DNA from: Amblyornis subalaris
Lineage: Eukaryota; Chordata; Aves; Passeriformes; Ptilonorhynchidae
Direction: 5' to 3'
Assembly (NCBI GenBank): GCA_018881555.1
Contig: JACAXG010000269.1
Span: 225,509 to 289,508, forward strand
DNA length: 64,000 nt
The position numbers and the translations under genes were made by a program. The notes beneath the pieces were generated by a model, which was given only the letters and a program-made list of their open reading frames with translations, did no database searches and was not told the DNA's origin. Position 1 is the first letter of the stretch. Every line of letters starts with the position of its first letter. Positions 50,201 through 62,200 of this stretch are shown here, piece after piece.

Positions 50201-53200
50201 AATCTGACTTGGAGAAAGAGACTGTCCTTACAATGCTCTAATTGCTTCATAGAAATGAGTGATAATTTTTTCATATTTTGTACTTCGGGGAGGATGGCAT
50301 TTTGCATTTCCAGAGTTTCCAGTGAGTGGCAACAGGCAAAACATGTTCAACCACAGCAACTTGTATGTTTGGCAAGACTGGCCTTGCGGTACTCCTCAAA
50401 AAACCCTTATTTTAGCCCAGGCTCAACAGCAGTTCTGCAAATTCCTCTTAAGCCACAGAGTGGAAGAAACCACGTAACAACTGGAGAAGAGAGAAAAGAT
50501 CTACGTATAGATGAAAGAGGAGAATAATTAACATGCTAAAGACATGTTAGTCTTTAGACATCACAGGGATGTGAGGGGGTTAATTAATCATGTTTATGAC
50601 TTTGGAAACGAAGCTTGACTCCTGACCTTGCCCAATTTGTCTTTGCTCCCGCTGCTGGTTGAGCTGAGAGACCTCATTCTCTGCTCTTTTTGTTCTTCCA
50701 CTTCAGACTTCAAGTGCTCAATATGGACAAGGTACGCCTGCTCCTGGGCCTCCCGACTGCTCAGCTTCAATTCCAATGCCTTCTTCTCCTTCTCCAGCAG
50801 GTAAAGCTGTGCCTTGAGCTCTGCCATCTCCTCCTGTTGAAGAAACACTATCAGCATGTGGACTTCATGTGACTAAGTACCCAAAGGAAGATGAGCTTAA
50901 ACCAGATTTCCATCCACTCCTATAACCTATGTGTTCTTTTCATGGAGAACACTATCAGCACCCAAATTACTTCTCATAATCACACTGCATATTTGTCAAA
51001 AGACCTGTACATCTTCAGTCTGAGTATGATAAGCTGTGTCACCCCTTTGTTGTCTTCAGAAATAAGCTCAGAAGCAACAGAGCAGCTAATGTGGTGCTGA
51101 TGTTAGACTATCAGGGATCTGAGAGAGCTGCCACAGCTGCTGCAATTTCTTTGGTTCTACTTCACCCTTCACAGACCATTGTCTTAAAAGCAGAAGTGTA
51201 TGACTTTCTTGTCAAACAGCTCCCTAAATGCCAGATTTCAGTTTCTTACTGATATATAAGAATTTATGCCATTACAGTTGGAAGGGGTTTGAGGGACTAG
51301 GACAGCACACACAGGTCACATATACCTGCCTTGTAACACCAGCCTCTGTGGTAGAATGAGTTAGTCAAAAAGGGCAACTGAACACGGCACCATCAGACGT
51401 CCATTTCTAATTTTCCTGCTATACATGGCTAGAATCCCACAGAATACATAACTTGAGCGTGACAGCAAAATGCACTCACTTATATTCTTCCCTAAATATG
51501 ATCCATGGAAGATGGATACTGATACTTGATAGAAAGAAGCTAAATTCTGAGAGCTCCTTCCTGTCTGCAATTGTGCTGCTGCTCTGATGCTTCTGACAGA
51601 GCTGTCACCGACTGTAACATAATGTCTGCTATATGGGGACAGACCTCTGTTTTAACATTTGTCTGACAGTGGCTGGCCAGAAGTTTAAGAGCAGGGCATG
51701 AGTGGAATGACCTTTCTTTCAGCACGTGCTCCCAGCCTCCCATGAAAAGCAAATGATGGATTATTCCTGAACCAGAAGGCTCTTTGTGATTAATAACACC
51801 CCAAAAAGTTTCTTCTACAACATGCATAGTTATTTTCTACACCCAGAAAAATCCAGTATCCACAAAACTTCTAAAGAGATAGTACTAAGACATCATTTAC
51901 ATTATGTGCTAAAAACCACCATTAAACAAACAAAAGACTGCCAAAGCAAAAAAAAAACCCAGCCTAGAATCACGTTCTCACTGTTTAGCTTGCCTTGCCC
52001 TAGGTCACCTCATGGGTGAATACTGAGTTCGTGAAGACTTTTTCTGTATCACAGTTCTGCTCCAGACTTGTTCACTGTGTAAACACCTCTGAAAGACAGA
52101 AGTGTCTTGTTGTGTGGCCAGCCTAGGAACAAGTCACTATTTATTTTTATTAAACAAAAAAAATATTCTAATCACAAAATATCAGATGAATCTTGCCTTA
52201 TCATTCCAAAATAATGCTCTTTGTATTACAGCCATTATTAACAAAGATTATACAAACACAAATCTTGACAAATATTTAGACTAACTTTTTATGTAGAAGG
52301 GAATTTATGTTTCTACCAAAAATCTGCTGTCTGGATTGAGTGTAAGCAGTGCACACAGGTGTATCACAGTAATCATTGGCTTATTCAGAATAACCAACCA
52401 TGCAAAAATAAAATCCATATTTAAAAACCCTGAAGGGCTTGGAAAGGTTTGTACGAGCTTTAAAGTCATAGATTTATGTATCTGCTTGTTTGTGAACTGA
52501 AGGTTAGAAGCACAATCAGTTCTATTCAATGTGTTCACACAAATTTAGTTGTTAGGCAAAACGACCATTAATTTCCTTTGTCAACAGTAAAAAATGTAAA
52601 TACTACTGATAAATAATTATGGGTAAATTTCATTATAGAATTGAATGCATAGACTTCAGTATATCAGAGTGTATGCATTTAACTTCTTAAGCCTCTACTT
52701 CTAAAGCCATTAATCTACTTAGCCTGCTTAGTGAAGGCTGAGAAGTAATTTGAACAGAGTATTTTGGAACTTATATGAATAAAAGATACTTTTGAGAGAG
52801 GGCTGTCTACATGGGACGGTCACGACAAGATCTTTCCTGGCTGGAAGTTGAAGTTAGGCAAATTCAGCCCAGAAATAAGGGACATTTATTTCCTAAAATA
52901 AAAAGTTGAATTTAACCACAACAACAATAAATCTGTGGAACTGGTTTTTCTCATCATGCAAAAATTTTAACTTATTTTATTTTCATAAGTTTATTTTAAC
53001 TCATCTTAATTTTAACATATCCAAGCTCAAAATAAGTTTGAAGATCAACGGTTAACTCCTTTGTTTATGAAGACAGTAAGCTTAGATCATCATATATGAA
53101 TTCAGCAGTTTGCCTCCTGTCCCAGAAGACATATCACGCACCTCCCATATGTTAGTTTTCTCATGTCAAAACAATGTGACTTGGAACTAAGAAGCCAAGA

Positions 53201-56200
53201 CAAAGCAGGGAAAAAGTTAAAAAGCTGTCAGCCAGTGTCTTACAGAGACTCGCAAGGAAGGAACAGGAAGAAATGGAAAGGTTGAAGCTGGTTAAAAATT
53301 AAAATTTCAGCTGAGGATTGTGGTATGGACACATGCAATGTGTGAGCCAGAGTGGCAGCAGTCACGTCTCATGTGGCAGCATTTAAGTAGTTCAGGTTTA
53401 CTAAGAGAGTTGGGCTTTACATATGCAGCAATTTTTTCTATAAAAATATGTTTCCTAAAGATATAATCTAAATTTAATTTAAATTACAATGTCACCTTTG
53501 GATATTTACTATTTCCCTTTTCTTCCAACTACAGGTTGCTGTGAAGCATTTTGCAGTTTAACACATCTGAATCTTCAGAGTAAGTGCGTGAGTGGCTTTT
53601 ATAAAATGAAACCCTGAAGGAGAAGGTAGCAAGTGGTCACTCTTCTAGACGACTGCAGAAGACTTAGACACTCCATGCAAATTCACAAGCTTCAAGCATC
53701 AAATTCAGCAATTATTTTGGGACCAATTAACTGAATATTGTGGGATATTTTGTACTTGCAGTCATATTGTAATTCTGAATGTGGGGAACAACTTGAACAA
53801 AAATTAAAAACTCCGGATTCAATATAATCAGAAACACCAGGGAATTTTTAAAATCAAAATTTGTATTGGATGTGCTCATGTCAGAAGAAAAAACAAGCAA
53901 GGACTCTAATGTGACAAAAAGTTCTGAAAGTCACGAGAAGTCATGACTCCAAAAAGACCACTACCCAAGGTGAGATATACCAGCCTTCAGAACTAAAACA
54001 AACATCAGAGCAGAAAAATGTCATGGTCTGGTTAACTCTATCTTACTCTATAAATCTAAGAGACCATGAAGTGCTGTAACAAAGGTGGGCAATGGAATTC
54101 TTAACATTTTCCACAAAGAGTCTGCAGTCTCAAAGCATATTATGAGCAACTATCAACACCTGTACACAAAAGAGGAAAAATAATCGGTGTAGAAAGCTGA
54201 GATTTCTTATCTAGATTAAGTCCTTTGAAATGCAGAAAGGCTGTAAACCAAGAATTATTTACACCCATCAGAAGTAATCTCCTTGCTAACTGGGGCATGA
54301 CAACAACTGACCTCAAAGCAAGATCACTGAATGATGACAAACCACGGATGGGAATGTATTTGGAAACATGGTTAATTATTGCTTGAAGCAAAGAATTGAA
54401 TTTTACAGAAGTACTGGCAGACCACTACGTCTTACACTCTGTATCAGTAAAAAAATAATAATAAACAGAGCAACAGAGAAACCACCCTCAAACCATCTTT
54501 GTAATTAATAGTGAAGAACTAGCGGTGTAAATGCATTTTCAGAATGATGTGGTGATCAGTTTTTCCTAGGAATCCTAAATGGAAGGTGCCAAAAGATGTG
54601 TCAGAGATTCCAATACAGACCCAAGTTTTGGGAAGACAGCAGCAAGATTGTAAGACCCAGCAAAGCGGGAAATCGTTGAGTAGCTTTGTCCTGCTAAATC
54701 ACCCTTGCTAAGAATGTGGAAGGGAGGGAACAAATTAAAAACGCTAAACAATGAAGTCTTCTGCAGTCCATCTGCTTCAAGTTAAATAAAATACTGTAAG
54801 GAAATTTAAATTCTCCCTTTGTCTCAGAAGGAGGCAGATACATAGACTAATCTGTATAAGGTACATGTTTCAAATAACAGATACAAAAATTATACTCAGA
54901 AAGCCAATATGAGTCCTGGCCTTAGGTTCAACTATGTTCTAGCTTGCCAAACATATGAGGAGTGTAACGCAGACCTGAGCAACAACCATGGACACTGATA
55001 AGGTAACACATTTGACAAACTTGAGTTTTCACAGTGTGTCTTTCATAAACCTAAGGTTTTCCTGCAGTTGTGAATTCCAGCAAAGTACAAGAAATTATAA
55101 TGAATAACACTACCGTCAGTTTCTCTGTACTGGAAAGGGCTGCAGGTAACTTCAGCCACCTGTGTAAAATGTGTATTTATTCTGTGTGCACTGCACACAA
55201 CCCAACAAAGTAGTAAATTTTCTTCTTCTAGGGGCAATTCCTGCAGCGAAAACCCAATGTGTTAGGTCCAGCCAAAAGTTGCAAATGGATGCTGTATGTC
55301 AAAAACAAGTTAGGTGATTGTTGTGTGAACAAAAGAATCACCAGCACTCAAAAGTGTAACAGAAATTATTATATGCAACAGCTGATGTTCCTGTCACACA
55401 GCGAAGGCAAGGGCACTGCTCACAAAGGATAGTTCTGCAGTTTGCCCTTACCGATCAATTTAAAAATAGAAGTAAGAATGGTGCACAAGAGACTTCAGTG
55501 AAGATCTGGATGCAAAAGAGGAGAAGGAAGTGTAATATCTGAAATACAAATCTAATTATCTACAAATGTCTTCCAGCATATCTTGCATGCTTTAGTTGTG
55601 GGGAATTATTGCTGTTGGCCACAACGTATTTAAATAACTAACATAACTTTAAATCTTCTGACTGGTAGCAAGCAATCTTTCCTGAACTGCAAATAATGAA
55701 TGCATTATTGTATTTGTTGTCATGGAAAAGCAGCATCACTAAGAACACAATTATCATCACCAGGCTACCAGTTAGCCAGAAGCAGCACATCTGAAAAAAA
55801 AATCTATAGCTTTAGAAGCTTATCAAGCTATTAGGATTTGCTGTCCCACTTGACACCATCACCTGACATGTCTGCAATTAGTTGACTAAATTAGTACTTG
55901 CTAAAATGCAGAAATTAAACTTACTTAAACTGAACCAAAACCAGACAAATTCTGAATGCAGACATACATTTGCAATTGCCTTTAATATGTTCCTATGTTT
56001 TAGTTCACCTCCCAAAATCAATACAGAAGACAGACTTCAAATAATATGAACTCTACACCTGGTCAGTAAAGATCAGTTTTTCTAGATCACATCTTTAGAG
56101 CTGGGTGTACAAATCAGAGTTTCCTCCAAACCCCTCGGTTAATACAAGTCATTACACGCACCACTCCTTGCTCAGACTCTGGACTGAGCTACAGATTGCA

Positions 56201-59200
56201 ACACAGTGCCTAGAACAGCTCAGGACTGCCAGAGAGCATTAGGGATGACATCTTCTGATAGACCATTCCTCCTCCCACTGCAATATTAAAAGGAGGTGAA
56301 TTTGTTCTGCTTCAGTTCACAAATATTCATGATGCACATTTGCAAGTAATGAACTGTCTCTTGGGAAGTGCTGAATCATGGTTTTTGGTCATCCTCAAGC
56401 AACTCAGCTGCCATATCTCTTAGAAAGAGCATCTGGTTTGTCAAGGAAAGCATTCCAAGTATAGAGACAGATGAAGTCCTTGCCTAATTCAAAACACACA
56501 TAGCTCATCACTGTTAATGCACTGCCTTCTGTCACTTTCTGACTACTGGATTTTCAGTCCTGATCACGTGTTTCAAAGAAGTTACTCTTTATTACCCAGT
56601 GACCACTATCGAATCCTCCCACGAGTGTGACTGAGCATTTTTTGTAGCACAGGGGCACTGCCAACCCAGCAGTTCCCTCTCGGTTATGAATAAAATACCT
56701 TCATTGCCATGAGCTCCTGCATCAACACTGCATTTTCCAGGTCCAGCCTCTGGCTGTCTCCACGTGGCTTAACGTCATAACTAAGGGGATCAATGTGGAT
56801 ACTTTCCAGCTCCAGCATTGTCAGTTTCACTGCTGCCCTGTCATTTTTCAGCTGCTGGATGTAATCCTTCAGCCGCTGCTCATCCTCCTTCGTGAATTCT
56901 GTGTCGCAACTGCTTGCAGTTGAGCTGGTAGTACTAGAAAGAGAAACAATGGTATTAAACAGAAAACAACATTTGGAACAAAATCTCAATTTTTACACCA
57001 AATGCGCTCCCAATACTTCATCAACGCATCTGAGTCTTACTTAAAAGTTCACGGAAAGGACACAGACGTAGCATGGACTGGACATCGCAATGTGAGGTGT
57101 GACAAATTCAGAAAAGAAATTAAATCCCTAAGCCGCATGAGAAAATTGAAACATGTGACAACGTCTCTGCAAAGCCAGATATTAAGTGATGTGTAACTGA
57201 ATTACTTTTTCTGAAATGGTGTCTTCTGAAAAAAGCCTTTTTCTTAATTAAAAAGGAAAAAAAAAAGCTACTTAAGACTTCTTAGCAACAACCTAGCACA
57301 GCAAGCTGCTCAGACACTGAGTCTTCATCTTCTTTGAGAAAAAGCATCTGCTAAGAAAAAAAGAATCAACCCAGACTTGATTTATCTCTGCTGATGACCC
57401 TACCAGTCATCACCTCAGATATTTTAATGGATACTTTTCAGAATCAACCTGAGCAAAATTCCACTGGCAGATGCCAGGAGATAGCATCTTTGAGTTCATG
57501 TTAAGGTGTACTCCTCAGCATACTGACATTCCTTCCGGGCTGGAGGGGTTTAACATAGGTTAGCAGGAATTCTAATAAAACGCCGTTATAGAAGACCTGG
57601 TGGTGGATCTTCTATCTACAGACAGAAGAACCAATGAGGGCCCATTACTCTGCCCCACAAGTGTTTACACAGAGACTGCAGAAAGGGGTAATAATGTCCT
57701 TAGAGGGATGGTGGCTGAGTGCTGCCTACACACCTACATGCATGCCAATGCTGCAGGGGGCCCAGACTGATATAGCTGTAGCATTCCAAAGCTGAATATA
57801 GTTGCAATAACACTAAAAGGAAAATAAAATGCCACGTTGTTTCTATAGCCTCACTCAAAGCTGCCTGCTGTCTCCTGAGGTCTCCTAATCAGCTGCCGGG
57901 TGAGGGATAAGTCATCCATTAACTGTGCCTGTCTGGAATGCTAGATGATCTCAGTTATCAGCAGGGGAATAAATCACTTTCTGTATCAAATTGCACTGCT
58001 GTTCAACATTTTTGTACTAAGAAAAAAAGTCCCACCCGCTAGATGCTGTGAGAGCCAGGATGATGTCCTAAAATATGCATGTGCAAAAGGGGAAGCTTAT
58101 CAAAATAGGCTCAATTTTTCTCTTTCCTTTGGTTCTACTTCAGCTACGCTGATTTTAAAGTGCTTCAAATAATTGCCCATCTTCCCACAAATTCCAAGCA
58201 CAGTCGTGGAGAAGACACAGAATTGGCAAGTCTACAAAGATTTCTCCAAATCCTTCCCTCTCATGAAATAGCGCATTACAGCTCTTTACTACAGTTCTGT
58301 GTCAATTTCACATTATTCCCTCCTTTTCTGAGGGATACAAGGTGCCTACCATAGCTGACACAACTGTAAATTGGTCTTTGCTTTTCTTTTCATCCATTTC
58401 CATCTGCAGTGAAGCTCAAGAGCATTCAGTACCTATATACATAGAAACTGTCTCAGGTTGAACCAAATTTTTGTTCATACCCTTTCTTTATTAGAAAATC
58501 TTGAAACACTTCATAAATCTTGCTTTACTGAGCCTAAAGATATCTCGCTGAAGTAGATATTTATATAAAAATAAAGAGGATAGGCAATGTGAAAAATACT
58601 TAATTCTGTACAGAAGTCATGCTGTGAGTTTCCTCAGCACCCAAAGACAGCAATTGCAGAGTTTTTCTGGATTAAATGTAAAACAGCTGTTGTTGGGGGA
58701 AGGATAGCTTTTAAAGTCTACACAGGCTTCAAATCTTGGGGCACAAAGACCTCATCTCAGTTTTTGCTTGCAAAGGAAGGAAAACCCACCCCTCCTGCTG
58801 TGAATGAAACCTGAGCAAAAAAATGCTGAAAGCCCATTGTTATGTTGAGCTGGACCTCATACTCAGTGCATACTCACAGATTTTGGCCCTTAAAAGATCC
58901 ACAGCTATGCACATATATTTTAGGGGAGTGCTGTCCAAACTCAGGAAGGCAGTCTGGGCTGTTGCCAGTGATACTCAGGCTGATTTTACTTCAGTCCTGG
59001 CTGCCTGCCTGCCTGTCTGCAGCTGAGTTGGCTCCTCTGGTGAATTGCTAGCAAGCTGCTCTTCTTCTTTTAGGTTTGGTTTGGTTTTTCAGGGGAGCTT
59101 AGCAAGGAACTTGTGTCTCAGCCAGCACACAAAAGGACAAGAACCTTCACTCTTCCTCTGCATTTAGCAGCAAGTCCCCACCCAGAAGACTGGAAGCAGC

Positions 59201-62200
59201 TGGGGTACAAGAGACAGAAACAACACTGCAGTACTTCTGATTTCCCACAGCAGCTCTGCCAGGGTGTGTTCCCCCAAGAGCCCCACTATAAAGCTCTCCA
59301 CAGCCACGATGCTGGTCCACTGCTGCTCTCCTGGAGAGATGACAGCACTTCATCCTGAGTTTTTCATATTGCCCCCCCTTCTGAACAGTCAGGACAAAGC
59401 AAAACATTTACAGTATAATTTATCCATCAAAAAACCATAGGATACTATTGCAGAAGATGTGCAGTTTCTCATTTCTCAGCTGTTTAGGTAAGGACAGAGA
59501 AAGGATCACGATTTCATCACAGCTGGAGGGAATACAACATCAATCTGCTCATTCTCACTGATGTATCAGAACAAGCAAAGAGAAATGTTCTTCACACTTG
59601 CTTAATCTCTCGAGTCTTTTACAATGATGTCATCCCTGGGTGATGTCAAATTAATTTTCATGTACAATTTGTGGAAAATATGTGGGCCAGTACCGCATAA
59701 TGAGCAATCTTATTTGCTGGCATGGGTGTGTGAGTATAAAACGCAGCGGATGGGTATAAAGGAGGCTTTCAACAGTGCTTCTCTGTGAGTAATTTCTGTA
59801 CGCTACAAAAATTTGTCCATAAAACCCTGCATGAGCATCATTTGATCTGTTAAAAATCAAGTCAATAAATAAATAAATCTGCAATTCAGCAATGGTGTGG
59901 GTAATAGAGTTGGCAGAACTAAGATTAACACTGTCGGAACTGAATTCACAAACTTGCTTGAATATCTGCACACAACCTAATTCTTTAAAGAATGCACTTG
60001 ATCCACAGTATACATGGGGCAAACACCTTCTTTCCAGCTGAACACCGTGGCTTGAGAACTGAAACATCACAATGCCAAAAGGTAGTAATTTCCTGAGAAA
60101 CTGAAAAATACCCCAACCAGGCAAAGGACAAACAACATCTAAAATTAGAACCTTTGGTAAACTATCATGCTTCCTTCTGAGGCTGCTTCAGTCCAGCAAT
60201 GAAGTGTTACACAGATAGCACTGAGATATCTTTTTGGATATTTCTAAATAACTCATTTACATGCCTCAGCCGAGGTAATCTTGTCTGTCACCAACTTATC
60301 TGAACCTGAGAGGGTTCTGATGAGAGATTTATTCCTACAGTTGACTGAGTTCAGATACTTTGTGACACTGTATAATCCTGAAAAGAATTGTCTTTGCGTT
60401 TAAGGGACCAGATCTCTCCCCCTCATGAACTCAGATGTAAGGTTGGGCTTACTAACACAGCAGGGAATAAAATACACCATTTTCAGTCAGTGTTACAACT
60501 GGGCTTCCTCTCTTTTGTTTCCTTCCAAAGGTGCAATCAGTCAAACCTTGTTGGCAGTGTATGTTCTATACTTAGGTTCTGTCGCTTTAAAATAATTATG
60601 ACTTCCAACTACATTGCAAACCGATTTCTATTTTCAAAAACTGAATTGGCACCATTATTGTGGTGCTGCTGCCAGTCAAATAAATTTAGATGCTCTTTCA
60701 TTGCATTTAATTTATTTTCATTTCAGTTGCTCCCTTTTACAGTCTTTAACCACTTGTCACTAGTGGCTCACCAAGCATTTATTCTCAGTAATGTGTTCAG
60801 TGATTTGACACTCAGAATCTCATTTGAAATTTCAAAGCCCAAGATGGGTCAACAATTCCACTGTAAATCCATATTCCACAGGATTTCAAACAACAGGGAG
60901 AATCACTCATTTGTCACAAGTCTCAGCAAAGGATAGTTTTCATCATCCCACCACCTCTTTATTCATTTGGTTTCAAAGGGAAAAGGTAGCAATACATCTC
61001 TGCAACTAGAAGTCTGCAACACTGAAACAGCTATGCCAAAAAAATCAGTTTTGCAGATTCAAAGTATGTATGAATCACGTATTGTAAAAATATTTTCACA
61101 GTGGTCCCCAAGTGGTGAGTGGCTCTCAAAGCACTCACTGGAGGCTGTGTGAGGAAATGACCTTAAATTGTACCAGGGAGGTTCAGATTAGATACTAGAA
61201 AAAAAAATTCACTGACAGAGCAGTCAAGAATAAGCTGTCCAGGGTGTCAGTGGAGTCAGCCACCATCTCTGGCAGTGTTCAAGAGGTGTCTGGATGTGGC
61301 ACCTGGGGATGTGGTTTAGGGGTGGTTATGATGGTGGTGGGGTGATGGTTGGACTGGATGACCTTGAAGGTCTCTTCCAAACTTGATGGTTCTGTGGTTC
61401 TGTGATATAAATACAGAAAAGTGTGTGCCTTTTGAACCAACACAGGTTTTCCATCAGTGGGCTGGCACAATGTTGTGTGTCTGTAAGCTGAAGAGGGGAT
61501 GCCTCTCTTTTGAGACAGGGTTCACAGGAAAAAAAAATCTGAAAACACCTGCAACCATGTATCACTTGAACACAACACAAGGAAAGAAGAGAAGATTTGT
61601 ATTTTCTGGAGAAGCTAAAGTTTCAAAAATATTTTCACTGATATGTTGCTTAGGCAAAGATAAATTACTTTGGGCATGGGAGGAGGGGAGAGGGACAACA
61701 ATATAAGTGAAAACCAGATCAGGGTGCCCATATCACAAATTCCTGACTTGCTGTGTGCTCTCTGGATGAGTGACAGAAACTTTTTATCTCCTATGTTCCA
61801 CATATACCAAACCAGATAATAAGAGTTACCTTATTCAGCACAATATGTTGCCGCACAACAGGAAAAAAAAATCATATGATGGTAATGGCTTAAGCTAAAA
61901 CATCTCTTTCACACAGGAACATTTACATTTGCATTTTTACATTCATGACATCGTTTATCCTAATGAAATTTTAAATCCTACGGCACTTTGAACATACTCT
62001 GCTGAAATTTTATGTACTCAGTCAACACCTTACATGTACACATACACACAGTTCCAGCTGACCACCAAATGTTCATGGTAAACAATGAACACAAACCAAA
62101 CACAAACTCTTATCCTCTCTCTCTTATCCTCCCAAAAATTCTGTTAAAGAAAGCAAGGGCCATAAAGACTATATTCCTACCAAACACTTTCAGTGAAAGG

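Noticed and set aside
49994..50527. 177-codon plus-strand open frame in an MCC intron
   Set aside because: No recognisable domain, no splice or promoter context, and a length reachable by chance in 64 kb.
60388..60936. 182-codon plus-strand open frame in an MCC intron
   Set aside because: No family resemblance; hydrophobic/serine-rich AT-type composition typical of random intronic sequence.
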